A stretch of DNA of 64,000 bases from Chitinophagaceae bacterium (GCA_947446645.1 CANFHA010000005.1:1-64000), one strand, 5' to 3'. Counted from the stretch's first letter, positions 1 to 8,359 are shown. The notes: generated by a model from the letters alone, not told the origin. Made by a program: numbers and translations.

Positions 1-54
1 GCCAACTCAAATTACTTTGAATTGGCTCTATTCTATCGGGTCGGGATATCCCTT

Positions 55-92
55 GATTGGTTGCTCCTCAGCAGAGCCAATCTCCGTTTTTC
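55..92 (+). terminator. Possible terminator of a gene left of the window
   Basis: An imperfect hairpin pairs 55-60 with 77-82 and 62-65 with 70-73, and a T-rich stretch follows from about 86. A second hairpin (1-11 with 16-26, one mismatch) lies at the window edge. Either could end a gene outside the window. The stems are interrupted, so this is tentative. Confidence 0.3.
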
Positions 93-650
93 CTGACAGG
101 CTAAATGTAGTAAATTTATTAGCTGACACAGTTCAATTTACACTCCCTTAGTCTTACAAACATAGCAACACTACTTGCTGTACAATTACATTTTAAAGGA
201 ACATTATTAATGTCACTAATGGTGTCATGAACTCTCTATGCTACCTCCGCGTTATGGTTGATCTGTTCTATCAGCTCAACTATCCTGGTTGAGGTAGCCT
301 GGTCGAACATGCCCATAATGCCATTGGACCAGTTTGATTATTGTCGCTACAAGATTTATGAATCAACCATACGATACTGGCGTTTTTACCCCAGTCTTAG
401 GAATGGTTGTTGGTGCGGTAAAAGCTTAGCGAATAACTTGTGGCTTTTTTGTGGCGGTTGTATGTTGTAAGTTTGAATAAAAACAAACATAATCATCCAT
501 CTAAATCTGTTCATAAGTCAAACTTGTATTGATTTCTGTAAGAAAGCATTAAAACACATATAAAAATAAGCCCCGTCCAGTCCGCATTATTTTTCCGATT
601 TTTTTTTGCACCAGATCCGGCATTGTGGAAAGATCCAGTTGAAGCATAAA
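93..650. other. Gene-poor AT-rich stretch
   Basis: No convincing gene is visible. A 70-codon open frame at 258-470 has no recognisable motif, and a different frame gives a short hydrophobic C-terminal-like run ending near 440. Together they could be a decayed membrane-protein gene, but this cannot be supported from sequence alone. Confidence 0.4.
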
Positions 651-680
651 AAAAGGGGCTACCGAAAAGTAGCCCCTTTT
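651..680. terminator. Strong bidirectional hairpin terminator
   Basis: A perfect 11-bp stem (651-661 with 670-680) has an 8-nt loop. The stem runs from A4 through a GGGGCT core, so a T tract follows on either strand. There is no obvious intact gene on the left, so it may have served a gene now lost from 93-650. Confidence 0.75.
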
Positions 681-747
681 TACTTTGTCTTTCACCACAT
701 GTCCCCCCATCCGGATTCTTTGTTTTATAGTCAGCCTGTAGTATTAC

Positions 748-912
748 ATGGAAGCTGAAAAGAATATCACCCCGTTTCCAAGACCAACCTATTACTACAC
801 CGTTAATGAGATATTGCTTTATGGTTATGTAGAGCAGGTTGTATCATCTGTTGAATTTAGGGCACCTCACTCAACTCTGAATGACTGCAAGAATGATGCG
901 AACAGGTTCTAA
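748..912 (+). CDS. Small hypothetical protein (54 aa)
   Basis: An ATG-started open frame of 54 codons ends at TAA 910-912. The protein starts MEAEKNITPFPRPTYYY, is rich in Tyr, Asn and Val, and has no signal peptide or membrane segment. It sits alone between two terminators (651-680 upstream; 970-998 belongs to the facing cold-shock gene). Its composition is protein-like and not low-complexity. No family is recognised and no ribosome-binding site is clear. It could be a real small gene, the tail of a degraded larger gene, or chance. Confidence 0.25.
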   Translation: MEAEKNITPFPRPTYYYTVNEILLYGYVEQVVSSVEFRAPHSTLNDCKNDANRF

Positions 913-969
913 TTAGGAGGTCATCCGCACTATAATACCTCAGCTTACCTCCACATTGCCACAAAACAA

Positions 970-998
970 AAGAAGCTACCCTTTTGGAGTAGCTTCTT
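970..998 (-). terminator. Terminator of the cold-shock gene
   Basis: A perfect 10-bp stem (970-979 with 989-998) with a 9-nt loop is followed on the minus strand by a T-rich run. It lies 20 bp past the stop codon of the cold-shock gene. Confidence 0.8.
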
Positions 999-1017
999 CA
1001 AAACGAAAAATATAAAA

Positions 1018-1209
1018 TTAGATAACGGAAACGTTAACTGCATTTAAACCTTTTTGACCATTTTGTACTTCGTAAGATACAGTGTCATTCTCACGGATCT
1101 CACTGATGAGACCTGAAACGTGAACGAAAACATCTGCGCCACCTGTTGATGGAGATATGAAACCAAATCCTTTAGTTTCATTGAAAAACTTTACTGTGCC
1201 TTGTTGCAT
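1018..1209 (-). CDS. CspA-family cold-shock protein
   Basis: A 63-residue single cold-shock domain, typical of stand-alone Csp proteins. Both nucleic-acid-binding motifs are present: RNP1 as KGFGFI (residues 13-18) and RNP2 as VFVHV (27-31). Family members bind single-stranded RNA or DNA, melt RNA structure and help translation in the cold or during growth changes. The domain begins right after MQQGTVKFF, so the start is unambiguous. The gene is monocistronic with its own terminator. A minus-strand TACCTTTA at 1244-1237 resembles the Bacteroidota -7 element, but no convincing -33 partner was found. Specific Csp type cannot be told from sequence. Confidence 0.95.
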   Translation of the reverse strand: MQQGTVKFFNETKGFGFISPSTGGADVFVHVSGLISEIRENDTVSYEVQNGQKGLNAVNVSVI

Positions 1210-1410
1210 TCTTTAAATTTTAATGTTAATAAAGGATAAAGGTACGGATAAAAAATTAAAAATTGAAATAATATTTTATTCCCAGAATAATTTGTGAAAA
1301 TAATTCGTAAAAAATATAAAATCAAGGACGGTAATAATAGCTGATAAGTCTCAACTACAGCTTAGATTAGCCGGTAATTGTTCTATTTTTATTCGCTATT
1401 CAATAACCTC

Positions 1411-1947
1411 ATGGGAGCAGAAACATTTGCAACTAAACTTGTTGACACACTGGTACAGGCAGGTGTATCGCACACTTTGGCAAAGGGTAGTTACCTGCTA
1501 AAGGAAGGTGAGATAGAGAAGAACGTGTATTACGTGGAGTCGGGCGCTATCAGGGTATTCCTTTTGTCTGAGTATGAGGAACTGACTATACGGTTTGGTT
1601 ACGAAGGATCGATAATAAATTCACTGGCATCATTCATTAAGGGCACTCCTTCTGAATTTTATATTGAGGCTATGCGTAAAACCAATGTGCGGGTAATAAG
1701 TAAAGAGCTGTTGCAGGATCTCATATACAGCAGCCCTGATAACCTAAAACAATATACGGCCCTGCTGGAGCTAATTGTAACCCAGCAGATAGAAAGGGAA
1801 ATAGACCTGCTGACCGTGTCCCCTTCAGAACGGTTAAAGCGAGTTTTGCAGCGAAGTCCAAACCTGTATCAGCAAGTTCCGCTTAAATATATAGCCTCAT
1901 ACCTGCGCATGACGCCCGAGACACTCAGCAGGGTCCGTAATTCTTGA
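1411..1947 (+). CDS. Crp/Fnr-family transcriptional regulator
   Basis: A 178-residue protein with an N-terminal cyclic-nucleotide-binding-like beta-roll (about residues 15-110) and a short C-terminal winged helix ending in the recognition-helix signature TPETLSRVR. This is the small Crp/Fnr type common in Bacteroidota. No Cys cluster for an FeS centre is present, so it is not an oxygen sensor of the E. coli FNR type; the effector is unknown. The start is the ATG at 1411; a TTG-initiated extension to 1378 adds hydrophobic residues the family does not need. The C-terminus stops just after the recognition helix, slightly short but intact. Its stop codon lies inside a perfect FNR-type palindrome (1944-1957). 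Confidence 0.85.
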   Translation: MGAETFATKLVDTLVQAGVSHTLAKGSYLLKEGEIEKNVYYVESGAIRVFLLSEYEELTIRFGYEGSIINSLASFIKGTPSEFYIEAMRKTNVRVISKELLQDLIYSSPDNLKQYTALLELIVTQQIEREIDLLTVSPSERLKRVLQRSPNLYQQVPLKYIASYLRMTPETLSRVRNS

Positions 1948-1987
1948 TATAGATCAAGCCCTGATAGTGGGCATACCTCCATTTTTG
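1943..1987 (+). promoter_or_regulatory. FNR/Crp-type box and -7 element upstream of the DinB-like gene
   Basis: Positions 1944-1957 match the FNR consensus TTGAT-N4-ATCAA exactly, flanked by C and G so the palindrome is 16 bp. A -7-like ATTTTTG lies at 1981-1987. If transcription starts about 5 nt after it (near 1992), the palindrome centre (1950.5) is about 41.5 bp upstream, the classic class II activator distance. The box overlaps the stop codon of the Crp/Fnr gene. Sequence match is seen; function is inferred. Confidence 0.5.
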
Positions 1988-2002
1988 CATGAAATAAGAA
2001 CT

Positions 2003-2551
2003 ATGCAAACAGAAAGCAACCAATTGATCAATAATCTGCTGGCATTAACGGACAGCCTGACAGTACGTGTGCAACGCCTAAAGACACTGGGTGAAGCTAG
2101 CCTGAATAAAAAGGAAAACGCTGAACAATGGAGCGTGCTGGAGTGCCTGGAGCACCTGAACCTCTATGGCGATTACTACCTGCCTGAGATTGAAAAGGCT
2201 ATTATGGCGCAGAAACCGGGCAGCGGATCAAGGGTATTCAACAGCGGTTTGCTCGGCAACTATTTCGCAAATCTCATGCGTGCAGCTGCGAAGCCGGGCA
2301 AAATGAAATCGCCACAGGATAAGAACCCTGCAAATTCCGCACTTAATATTACCACTTTAGACCGGTTTTTGAAGCAGCAGGAGCGACTGAAAACCTTGCT
2401 GACACAGGCCCGGCAGGTAGATCTTACTAAAACAAAAACACCTATATCAATTTCAAAACTGGTAAAGCTAAGGCTCGGGGACACATTCCGCTTTTTGGTG
2501 TACCACATAGAGCGGCATGTGAAGCAGGCCGAGACAGTGGCGCACGTATAA
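2003..2551 (+). CDS. DinB-superfamily protein
   Basis: A 182-residue four-helix-bundle protein of the DinB/DfsB type. Expected metal-ligand histidines appear in WSVLECLEHLN near residue 45-55 and in the C-terminal helix FLVYHIERHVKQ. Bacteroidota carry many such proteins; some are thiol-dependent transferases, most are uncharacterised. The ATG at 2003 is preferred over a GTG at 1967 because the latter would translate through the FNR box and likely promoter. It probably has its own promoter in the 3' end of the Crp/Fnr gene and could be controlled by that regulator. It is not the DNA polymerase DinB despite the name. Confidence 0.8.
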   Translation: MQTESNQLINNLLALTDSLTVRVQRLKTLGEASLNKKENAEQWSVLECLEHLNLYGDYYLPEIEKAIMAQKPGSGSRVFNSGLLGNYFANLMRAAAKPGKMKSPQDKNPANSALNITTLDRFLKQQERLKTLLTQARQVDLTKTKTPISISKLVKLRLGDTFRFLVYHIERHVKQAETVAHV

Positions 2552-2591
2552 ATCTATGTTGGTGATGATACCCGGACCGGAAATACGAGAC

Positions 2592-3215
2592 TCAAAAATG
2601 CCAATCCTGTTTCCACCGCATTAGTACATAGTCTTCCAGCAACGGTATCTCATCACCAGGGTGCTGGCTATTATATGCGCTATGCTGGTATCCGGCACTG
2701 TCTGATGGGTGTAGCAGGCGGCGCTCATGAAGATTGTTGGTATTGCAGTACTGCATTACGGGTGTCCACTGGTGCCGCCAGAAGGCTTCAGTGACACCAC
2801 GGGTAAAGTATACGTTCCTGATGCCAGGGATTTTCCGCAACAACTGCACTATATTATTGAAGCCAAAATCATCGAAATGATGCACTATAGCCTGATCAGA
2901 AAAGCTGGCGAGTATTTTTACATGTTCCGGGTTGCCGGGCTCTGCGTCATCAATAACGCTGATAGCATCGGTAAAGGCAATCTGTTTATTACGGCAAAAT
3001 TGCTTCCAATCGGAGGGAGCAGCCTCGCTTAGCGAAGCTTCGCCGTAAATACGTGGTAGAATATTCCAGAAGCAATTACGGTCGGTTCTGCCATAAAACC
3101 ATTCGGCAGTGTTTATGGGTAATGCCGGCTCAAACGTGCCAACGATCAGCGTGGTTGGCTCGTAATCAATCAGCTCAAGGTTAAGCTCATTTTGAAACTT
3201 ATGGTTGCATGGCAT
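2592..3215 (-). CDS. Uracil-DNA glycosylase superfamily-like protein
   Basis: A 207-residue protein with LIVGTFEPALP near residue 25-35, then WFYGRTDRNCFWNILP. This resembles the GxxPG / F-(Y)-G-x-x-N-x-FW arrangement of UDG-fold enzymes related to G:T/U mismatch glycosylases. Family members flip out and excise damaged bases; the substrate here is unknown and the catalytic motif is not a textbook match. An upstream start at 3272 must be wrong: its first residues are the translation of a terminator hairpin (3246-3269). The ATG at 3215 (MPCNHKFQ) gives the natural N-terminus. It is encoded downstream of, but separated by that terminator from, the Cys-rich secreted protein. Confidence 0.55.
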   Translation of the reverse strand: MPCNHKFQNELNLELIDYEPTTLIVGTFEPALPINTAEWFYGRTDRNCFWNILPRIYGEASLSEAAPSDWKQFCRNKQIAFTDAISVIDDAEPGNPEHVKILASFSDQAIVHHFDDFGFNNIVQLLRKIPGIRNVYFTRGVTEAFWRHQWTPVMQYCNTNNLHERRLLHPSDSAGYQHSAYNSQHPGDEIPLLEDYVLMRWKQDWHF

Positions 3216-3245
3216 GGGCAATGGTATTGAAGCAAGTGGAAAAAC

Positions 3246-3269
3246 AAAACCCGCCGGAAGCGGGTTTTT
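3246..3269 (-). terminator. Terminator of the Cys-rich secreted protein gene
   Basis: A perfect 9-bp stem (3246-3254 with 3260-3268), loop of 5, with A and T runs on each side. On the minus strand it ends the gene at 3317-3760, and it excludes the upstream start of the next gene. Confidence 0.8.
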
Positions 3270-3316
3270 CAATTTTATATATCCGGGAATATAAACCCTA
3301 TGCAGATAGAACGATA

Positions 3317-3760
3317 TTAGTCGTTACAATCGCACTCATCTGGTTCCTGAATAAAATTTTCCATGCGCTCATTGAGCTTAAAGTTCTCTGAAGTATCGTC
3401 GGTATATTCAATTTTGGTGATGGTCCAGTGCCTGCCATCAGGAACGCAGATGTAGAACAGGCCTATAGCACGTGGATCTATACGGTCGCCCAATATTTTT
3501 GCCTCTTTGGTGAGGATCTCGTTGTAAACATCCGAATAGAACGCGTAAGAAATACTCTTGATCTTCTTATCCAGCCTGTTCTGTATTTTCACCTGGTAGC
3601 GTTGCTTGCTGCAGCTGTTACAATTGGTACACTCCCTCTTAAATGAGCAGATGTAGAAAAACTTAGTGTGCCTCAGGAAGTCGTTGTCGCCGGCATACAT
3701 AGCGGTGGTGCTCAACAACAACACAGTAATACTGAGAAAAACTCTAAGGCGAGATAGCAT
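3317..3760 (-). CDS. Secreted Cys-rich hypothetical protein
   Basis: A 147-residue protein with a clear Sec signal peptide (hydrophobic VFLSITVLLLSTTAMYAG, cleavage near residue 23). The mature part carries a tight cysteine cluster, C-x5-C-x2-C-x2-C around residues 38-51 (CSFKRECTNCNSCSK), and an acidic tail with two further Cys (DECDCND). This suggests disulfides or metal binding in the periplasm or outside. The rest resembles a small beta-rich domain. No family is recognised. The gene has its own terminator and appears to be a single-gene unit. Confidence 0.65.
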   Translation of the reverse strand: MLSRLRVFLSITVLLLSTTAMYAGDNDFLRHTKFFYICSFKRECTNCNSCSKQRYQVKIQNRLDKKIKSISYAFYSDVYNEILTKEAKILGDRIDPRAIGLFYICVPDGRHWTITKIEYTDDTSENFKLNERMENFIQEPDECDCND

Positions 3761-4035
3761 ACTTAAATATTATTTTGGCAACTCCCCAGCCCTGAAATAC
3801 AAGATACAAAGGAGCTTTGTTTAAAAATAGTAAAAGCGTAAACCTGCCTTTGCTAAAAGGCATTCAAGACACTTTGCTACAAATATATAAAATGACGGAT
3901 AAAGACAATGCTTTGGTTTCAATATTTTTCAACTTATACAACATCCATGGCAATGCTATTATATAGAATGCCAGGGCCTGAATGGCCGGACGCCCAGCCA
4001 TTATTCTTTAGAAATATGTTACCCAAGGCGTGAAT
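3761..4035. other. Intergenic region between divergent genes
   Basis: This AT-rich spacer separates the minus-strand secreted-protein gene from the plus-strand T9SS gene. No open frame with coding character is seen. A small hairpin with GCCTTT/AAAGGC arms lies near 3847-3862. It presumably holds the promoter of the minus-strand gene, which I could not pin down. Confidence 0.4.
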
Positions 4036-4068
4036 TTGGCGGTCGTCAGCTGTTTATTCTTATTTTTG
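4036..4068 (+). promoter_or_regulatory. Bacteroidota-type promoter of the Asp-box T9SS gene
   Basis: A perfect -7 element TATTTTTG lies at 4061-4068 with TTG at 4036-4038 (spacer 22). Transcription would start near 4074, giving a leader of about 25 nt before the ATG at 4098. Confidence 0.6.
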
Positions 4069-4097
4069 TAGGATAGTCATATAAATATACAACTACT

Positions 4098-6650
4098 ATG
4101 CGAGTATCCGGCCTTACCCTTGTCTGTGTTATGGGAGCTTTTATGGCTCGTGCACAAGCTCCTCAATCTACTGTAGATGACAATAGCCAGACTAACAAAG
4201 AGAATATTTATAAGATAAAGCAGGACTACCTGTATCATGTTCTGCACAACCCTGCAGAAAGGCACGAAGCCAAAAATAAGAAGGAAGACGAAGATGATAA
4301 CGACCTGTCAAGATTCAACAGGTGGTTCAATTTTGTGGAACCCCGCTGCTACCCTACCGGCGATCTGCCAAGGCCTGACGTTATCCTTACAGAAACTAAA
4401 AAAGGTAATGCAATGGCTGCCAGCGCCAGGCGATCAGCCAGTGGCAGCCAGCGGACTACCAGCACTGGCTGGCAGCCGCTGGGGCCTGCGACTGTGCCTG
4501 TAAATAACAATGGCGTTGGCCGCATAAACTGTATTGTTATTAATCCGCTTGACACTAATACTTTGTATGTAGGCTCTGCATGTGGTGGGGTACACATTAG
4601 TCACGATGGTGGTGTTACATGGGCTTCAAACTCTGATAATTTCCCATCACTGAGCATTGCCGATATAGCTGTAAACCCAAGTCATCCGGATACACTATAT
4701 GCTGCTACGGGCGACGGATACGGATATACTGTAGATGGCTATAACAACTTTTGGGGCGGGTTGTACTCTGCAGGTGTCATGAAAAGCACAGATGGCGGCG
4801 TTACCTGGAATACAACCGGCCTTAGCTTTATACAGACGAACAGGAATGTGATACAGAAATTGCTGATCAACCCAAACAACCCGAATATCCTTCTTGCGGC
4901 CTCTACCAATGGCGTGTATAGAACAAATGATGCCGGTGCTACCTGGACCCATGTTTATACCGCATCCCATATATACAGCATCGCCTTCCACCCGGGGTCA
5001 CCAAATACGGTATACGGCGTTGATGATGCAAACCTGCTGGTGTCTAATGACGGCGGTACCACCTGGAGCGTCTTATACCCGGGTATCAACCCGGTGGCAG
5101 ACAGGGCATCCATTGCAGTTTCGCCAGCCGCGCCAAATGCTATATGGGTATTGGATGCAAATAATAATCTGAACTGGTCTCATAATGGCGGCGTTACTTT
5201 TTTTCCCACGACCACACCTGCAGATACTGCTAATTTTTATGGTTATTATGACCGTGTGCTTGCGGTTTCGCCGTCTGACTCCACACGCATATTTGCTTTT
5301 GGTATGATCATGGCTACTTCTGCTGACGGCGGAGTTTCATGGCAACGGTTAAACCCGGATGGCGATGTGCACGTAGATAACCACGCTGTAGCAGTGAATC
5401 CGCTGCATACCGCAACAATATATACTGGGAATGATGGCGGCATATCTGTGACGCGCAACAATGGCGCAACATGGCATAACCTGGCAAACGGGCTTACCAT
5501 TTCGCAGATATACAGGATGGGGGCATCCCAACAAAACCCCTATCAATTGGTGTGCGGTCTGCAAGACAATGGCTCAGTAATGTTTAACGGAACAACGTGG
5601 GAATGGGTTACCGGTGGCGATGGTGAAGACTGTGCGATCAATAACGCATTTGACAACCTGATCATGACCTCATCGCAAAACGGTAATTTTTATTTATCCA
5701 GTGATGGCGGCGCTAATTTTAGCTACATGAATATAGGTACGAGTGACCTCGGCAGCTGGACAGCTCCGGTTCTATTCGATCCTAATAATTCTATGACCAT
5801 CTACTTTGGGCTGGAACATATATGGGTAACCTATGACCAGGGCTTTACCTTTTCCGAACTCAACACTACTGCTGAATTCCTGGGCAGCGGTGCTACTTGT
5901 ATGGCTATTGGTGAATCCAACAGCCAGGTACTATATGCATCTAACCAGGCCAAAATATTCAGAACAACTGACGGTGGTGCGACCTGGACGAACGTTACAG
6001 GTAGCATCCCCACGGGCTCCGTTTCCATCAGTCGTATTGCTGTAGACCCACGCGATGCAATGCATGTTTTCGTGACTACATCAGGCTATTCAGCCGGCAA
6101 GAAAGTGTGGATGAGCAAGTTGGGTGGCACTACCTGGACAAACATCAGCCAAAACCTGCCCAACCTGCCTGCAAATTGTATTGCGATAGATACCAGCGCT
6201 CCCGGTGCTATCTTTGTAGGCACAGATATGGGCGTATACTATACTGACTCATCACAAACCGGATGGACGCTTTATGAAACAGGGTTGCCAAATGTAATAG
6301 TAGACGATATAGACATTAACTATACTAATAGGAAAGTAAGAGCGGCCACTTATGGCCGTGGTGTGTGGGAGGCCGATCTGAAGAAGTCCGCGCTAAAAGC
6401 GCCGCAGATACAGGCCGGCCCTGCTGCAATATCGCTGTTTCCAAACCCGACTGCGGACAACTGGAAGCTGCAGTTTCCCAATCAAAAACCAGCTTCTTTC
6501 AGTGTAAAGGTTTCTGACCTTACGGGGCGCGTGGTACGCACTCAGATCAATAATGATTTGATAAATGCTACTACGCTTGCGAGCGGCATGTACAACATTG
6601 AAGTGCTTGCGGGTGACGCACGTTATAATATAAAGGCTGTTCGCAAGTAG
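4098..6650 (+). CDS. Secreted Asp-box (sortilin/Vps10-like) propeller protein with T9SS sorting domain
   Basis: An 850-residue secreted protein. A Sec signal peptide covers about residues 1-20 (ending RAQA). Residues 130-750 hold about eleven Asp-box-like motifs of the form S-x-D-G-G-x-T-W (for example STDGGVTWN, TTDGGATWT), the mark of BNR/sortilin-type beta-propellers as in glycosyl-hydrolase-family-74 xyloglucanases and Vps10 proteins. Residues 770-850 are a T9SS type A sorting domain starting SLFPNPTADNW and ending in a basic tail. It is therefore predicted to be exported through the outer membrane and released or attached at the surface. Enzymatic activity is not assignable: GH74 catalytic Asp residues cannot be picked out with confidence. 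A strong Bacteroidota promoter precedes it and the gene appears monocistronic. Confidence 0.88.
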   Translation: MRVSGLTLVCVMGAFMARAQAPQSTVDDNSQTNKENIYKIKQDYLYHVLHNPAERHEAKNKKEDEDDNDLSRFNRWFNFVEPRCYPTGDLPRPDVILTETKKGNAMAASARRSASGSQRTTSTGWQPLGPATVPVNNNGVGRINCIVINPLDTNTLYVGSACGGVHISHDGGVTWASNSDNFPSLSIADIAVNPSHPDTLYAATGDGYGYTVDGYNNFWGGLYSAGVMKSTDGGVTWNTTGLSFIQTNRNVIQKLLINPNNPNILLAASTNGVYRTNDAGATWTHVYTASHIYSIAFHPGSPNTVYGVDDANLLVSNDGGTTWSVLYPGINPVADRASIAVSPAAPNAIWVLDANNNLNWSHNGGVTFFPTTTPADTANFYGYYDRVLAVSPSDSTRIFAFGMIMATSADGGVSWQRLNPDGDVHVDNHAVAVNPLHTATIYTGNDGGISVTRNNGATWHNLANGLTISQIYRMGASQQNPYQLVCGLQDNGSVMFNGTTWEWVTGGDGEDCAINNAFDNLIMTSSQNGNFYLSSDGGANFSYMNIGTSDLGSWTAPVLFDPNNSMTIYFGLEHIWVTYDQGFTFSELNTTAEFLGSGATCMAIGESNSQVLYASNQAKIFRTTDGGATWTNVTGSIPTGSVSISRIAVDPRDAMHVFVTTSGYSAGKKVWMSKLGGTTWTNISQNLPNLPANCIAIDTSAPGAIFVGTDMGVYYTDSSQTGWTLYETGLPNVIVDDIDINYTNRKVRAATYGRGVWEADLKKSALKAPQIQAGPAAISLFPNPTADNWKLQFPNQKPASFSVKVSDLTGRVVRTQINNDLINATTLASGMYNIEVLAGDARYNIKAVRK

Positions 6651-6731
6651 TCTGAAAAGCATAGTAAAACGGCGGTGTTATGCACTGCCGTTATGCGGTT
6701 ATAAGCATTTATTATTGCTTGCTGTCCCGCA

Positions 6732-6763
6732 TTTGCACATTTCCGTTAGAGAATATATCTTTG
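6732..6763 (+). promoter_or_regulatory. guaB promoter, nearly abutting the start codon
   Basis: TTTG at 6732-6735, a 20-bp spacer, and a perfect -7 TATCTTTG at 6756-6763. Only three bases separate the -7 element from the guaB ATG at 6767, so transcription from here would give a leaderless or near-leaderless mRNA. Confidence 0.65.
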
Positions 6764-6766
6764 CAC

Positions 6767-8236
6767 ATGGCAATAAAATCTAAGTTTTACGGCGAAGGAC
6801 TCACTTTTGATGATGTACTCCTGATGCCGGCTTACTCCGAAGTCCTGCCTCGCGAAGTAAGTATCGTGACCAATCTCACTAAAGACATACGGATCAACAT
6901 ACCCATGGTATCTGCTGCTATGGACACTGTTACCGAGGCGCCCCTGGCAATAGCCCTTTCTCGCGAAGGTGGTATAGGTATACTGCACAAAAATATGAGC
7001 ATAGAGCGCCAGGCCGAACAGGTACGCAAGGTAAAACGCTCTGAGAATGGCCTTATACTTGATCCGATAACTTTGAAGCCGGATGCTACTGTAGGCGATG
7101 CGCTTAAAATAATGAAGGAAAACCGGATTGGCGGTATACCCATCATTGATGATAACAACCTGCTGGTAGGCATGCTTACCAACCGTGATCTCCGCTTTGA
7201 GAAAAACCTTAAGAAGAAGGTAAGCGAAGTAATGACCAAGGACAAGCTTGTGACAGCTGCTGCCGGCACTACGCTGCAGAAAGCCGAGCTTATACTTGAA
7301 GAGCACAAGATAGAGAAACTACCTATTGTAGATAAAAAAGGTAAGCTGATAGGCCTCATCACCTTCAGGGATACGCTGCAGCTGAAAAGCCACCCTAACT
7401 CCTGCAAAGACGGTATGGGCAGGCTGGTAGCTGGCGCAGCAATAGGCATTACTGCCGATATCCTGGACCGTGTAGATGCGCTGAAGAATGCCGGTGTGGA
7501 CGTGATAACGCTGGATAGTGCCCATGGCCATTCCAAAGGGGTAATTGAAGCCATAAAAACAGTTAAAAAAGCATTTAAAAATATACCGATAATAGCGGGT
7601 AACGTAGCAACCGCCGCTGGTGCAAAAGCCCTTGCAGATGCTGGTGCTGATGCAGTAAAAGTGGGCGTAGGTCCTGGTTCTATCTGTACTACGCGTGTGG
7701 TTACCGGCGCCGGTGCGCCACAGCTTACCGCCATTATGGAAGCAGCCAGCGCACTTAAAAAGACAGGTATCCCTGTTATCGCTGATGGTGGCATCCGCTA
7801 CACCGGCGATATGGTTAAGGCCATTGCTGCGGGTGCATCCTGCGTTATGGCTGGGTCAGTGTTTGCAGGTACCGAGGAAAGCCCGGGCGAAACCATTATA
7901 TACGAAGGACGTAAATTCAAATCATACCGTGGCATGGGCTCAGTTGAGGCCATGCAGGAAGGATCTAAAGACCGCTACTTCCAGGATATGGAAGCAGATA
8001 TAAAGAAGCTGGTGCCGGAAGGCATTGTGGGCCGTGTGCCGTATAAGGGGATGCTCAGCGAGGTAGTACAGCAGTTTGTTGGCGGGCTGCGCGCAGGTAT
8101 GGGTTACTGCGGTGCCAAGGATATTGCGACTCTGCAGAATGACTCCCAATTCGTTCGTATTACCCCTGCAAGTATGGCCGAAAGCCATCCGCATGACGTG
8201 GTGATCACAAAGGAAGCGCCGAATTATAGCAGGTAA
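6767..8236 (+). CDS. guaB: Inosine-5'-monophosphate dehydrogenase
   Basis: A 489-residue IMP dehydrogenase, the usual bacterial length. It oxidises IMP to XMP with NAD+, the committed step of guanine nucleotide synthesis. The N-terminal part begins [17 protein letters not shown]; two CBS domains span about residues 95-210; the catalytic loop [11 protein letters not shown] places the active-site Cys near residue 307; the phosphate-binding DGGIRYTGD and the C-terminal flap RGMGS motifs are present. The ATG at 6767 is chosen because [19 protein letters not shown] is the conserved N-terminus; an upstream open extension to 6680 runs through the promoter. It stands alone, with no guaA next to it. 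Hairpins lie between it and the convergent ABC gene. Confidence 0.97.
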   Translation: MAIKSKFYGEGLTFDDVLLMPAYSEVLPREVSIVTNLTKDIRINIPMVSAAMDTVTEAPLAIALSREGGIGILHKNMSIERQAEQVRKVKRSENGLILDPITLKPDATVGDALKIMKENRIGGIPIIDDNNLLVGMLTNRDLRFEKNLKKKVSEVMTKDKLVTAAAGTTLQKAELILEEHKIEKLPIVDKKGKLIGLITFRDTLQLKSHPNSCKDGMGRLVAGAAIGITADILDRVDALKNAGVDVITLDSAHGHSKGVIEAIKTVKKAFKNIPIIAGNVATAAGAKALADAGADAVKVGVGPGSICTTRVVTGAGAPQLTAIMEAASALKKTGIPVIADGGIRYTGDMVKAIAAGASCVMAGSVFAGTEESPGETIIYEGRKFKSYRGMGSVEAMQEGSKDRYFQDMEADIKKLVPEGIVGRVPYKGMLSEVVQQFVGGLRAGMGYCGAKDIATLQNDSQFVRITPASMAESHPHDVVITKEAPNYSR

Positions 8237-8243
8237 TGATCTC

Positions 8244-8279
8244 TCTCACCGGCCCTCTCCAAGGGAGAGGTCGGCTGAG
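8244..8279. repeat. Long imperfect hairpin downstream of guaB
   Basis: Inverted repeat with a perfect CCTCTCC/GGAGAGG core (8254-8260 with 8264-8270) that extends imperfectly outward to about 8244 and 8279. It lacks an adjacent T tract, so it may be an RNA-stabilising element or a dispersed palindrome rather than a classic terminator. Confidence 0.45.
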
Positions 8280-8335
8280 TCAACTACAAGCATAGTTTAA
8301 GCTGTTACAACGCTTTATTTTTTTCCGTGCAGTGC

Positions 8336-8359
8336 AGGGGCTGAAGATTTTCAGCCCCT
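8336..8359. terminator. Hairpin between convergent guaB and ABC genes
   Basis: A perfect 10-bp stem (8336-8345 with 8350-8359) with a 4-nt loop GATT lies 15 bp past the stop of the ABC transporter gene. Flanking T tracts are weak, so termination efficiency is uncertain. Confidence 0.6.

Noticed and set aside
258-470. 70-codon open frame in the gene-poor left end
   Set aside because: No recognisable motif or promoter, and its composition (Cys, Trp, Tyr rich with no domain) looks like chance or decay.
1237-1244. TACCTTTA on the minus strand before the cold-shock gene
   Set aside because: It resembles a -7 element but no partner lies at the right spacing and the last base is A rather than G, so it is not listed as a promoter.
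8244-8279. Hairpin as guaB terminator
   Set aside because: The stem is strong but no T tract follows, so it is kept as a repeat, not a terminator.
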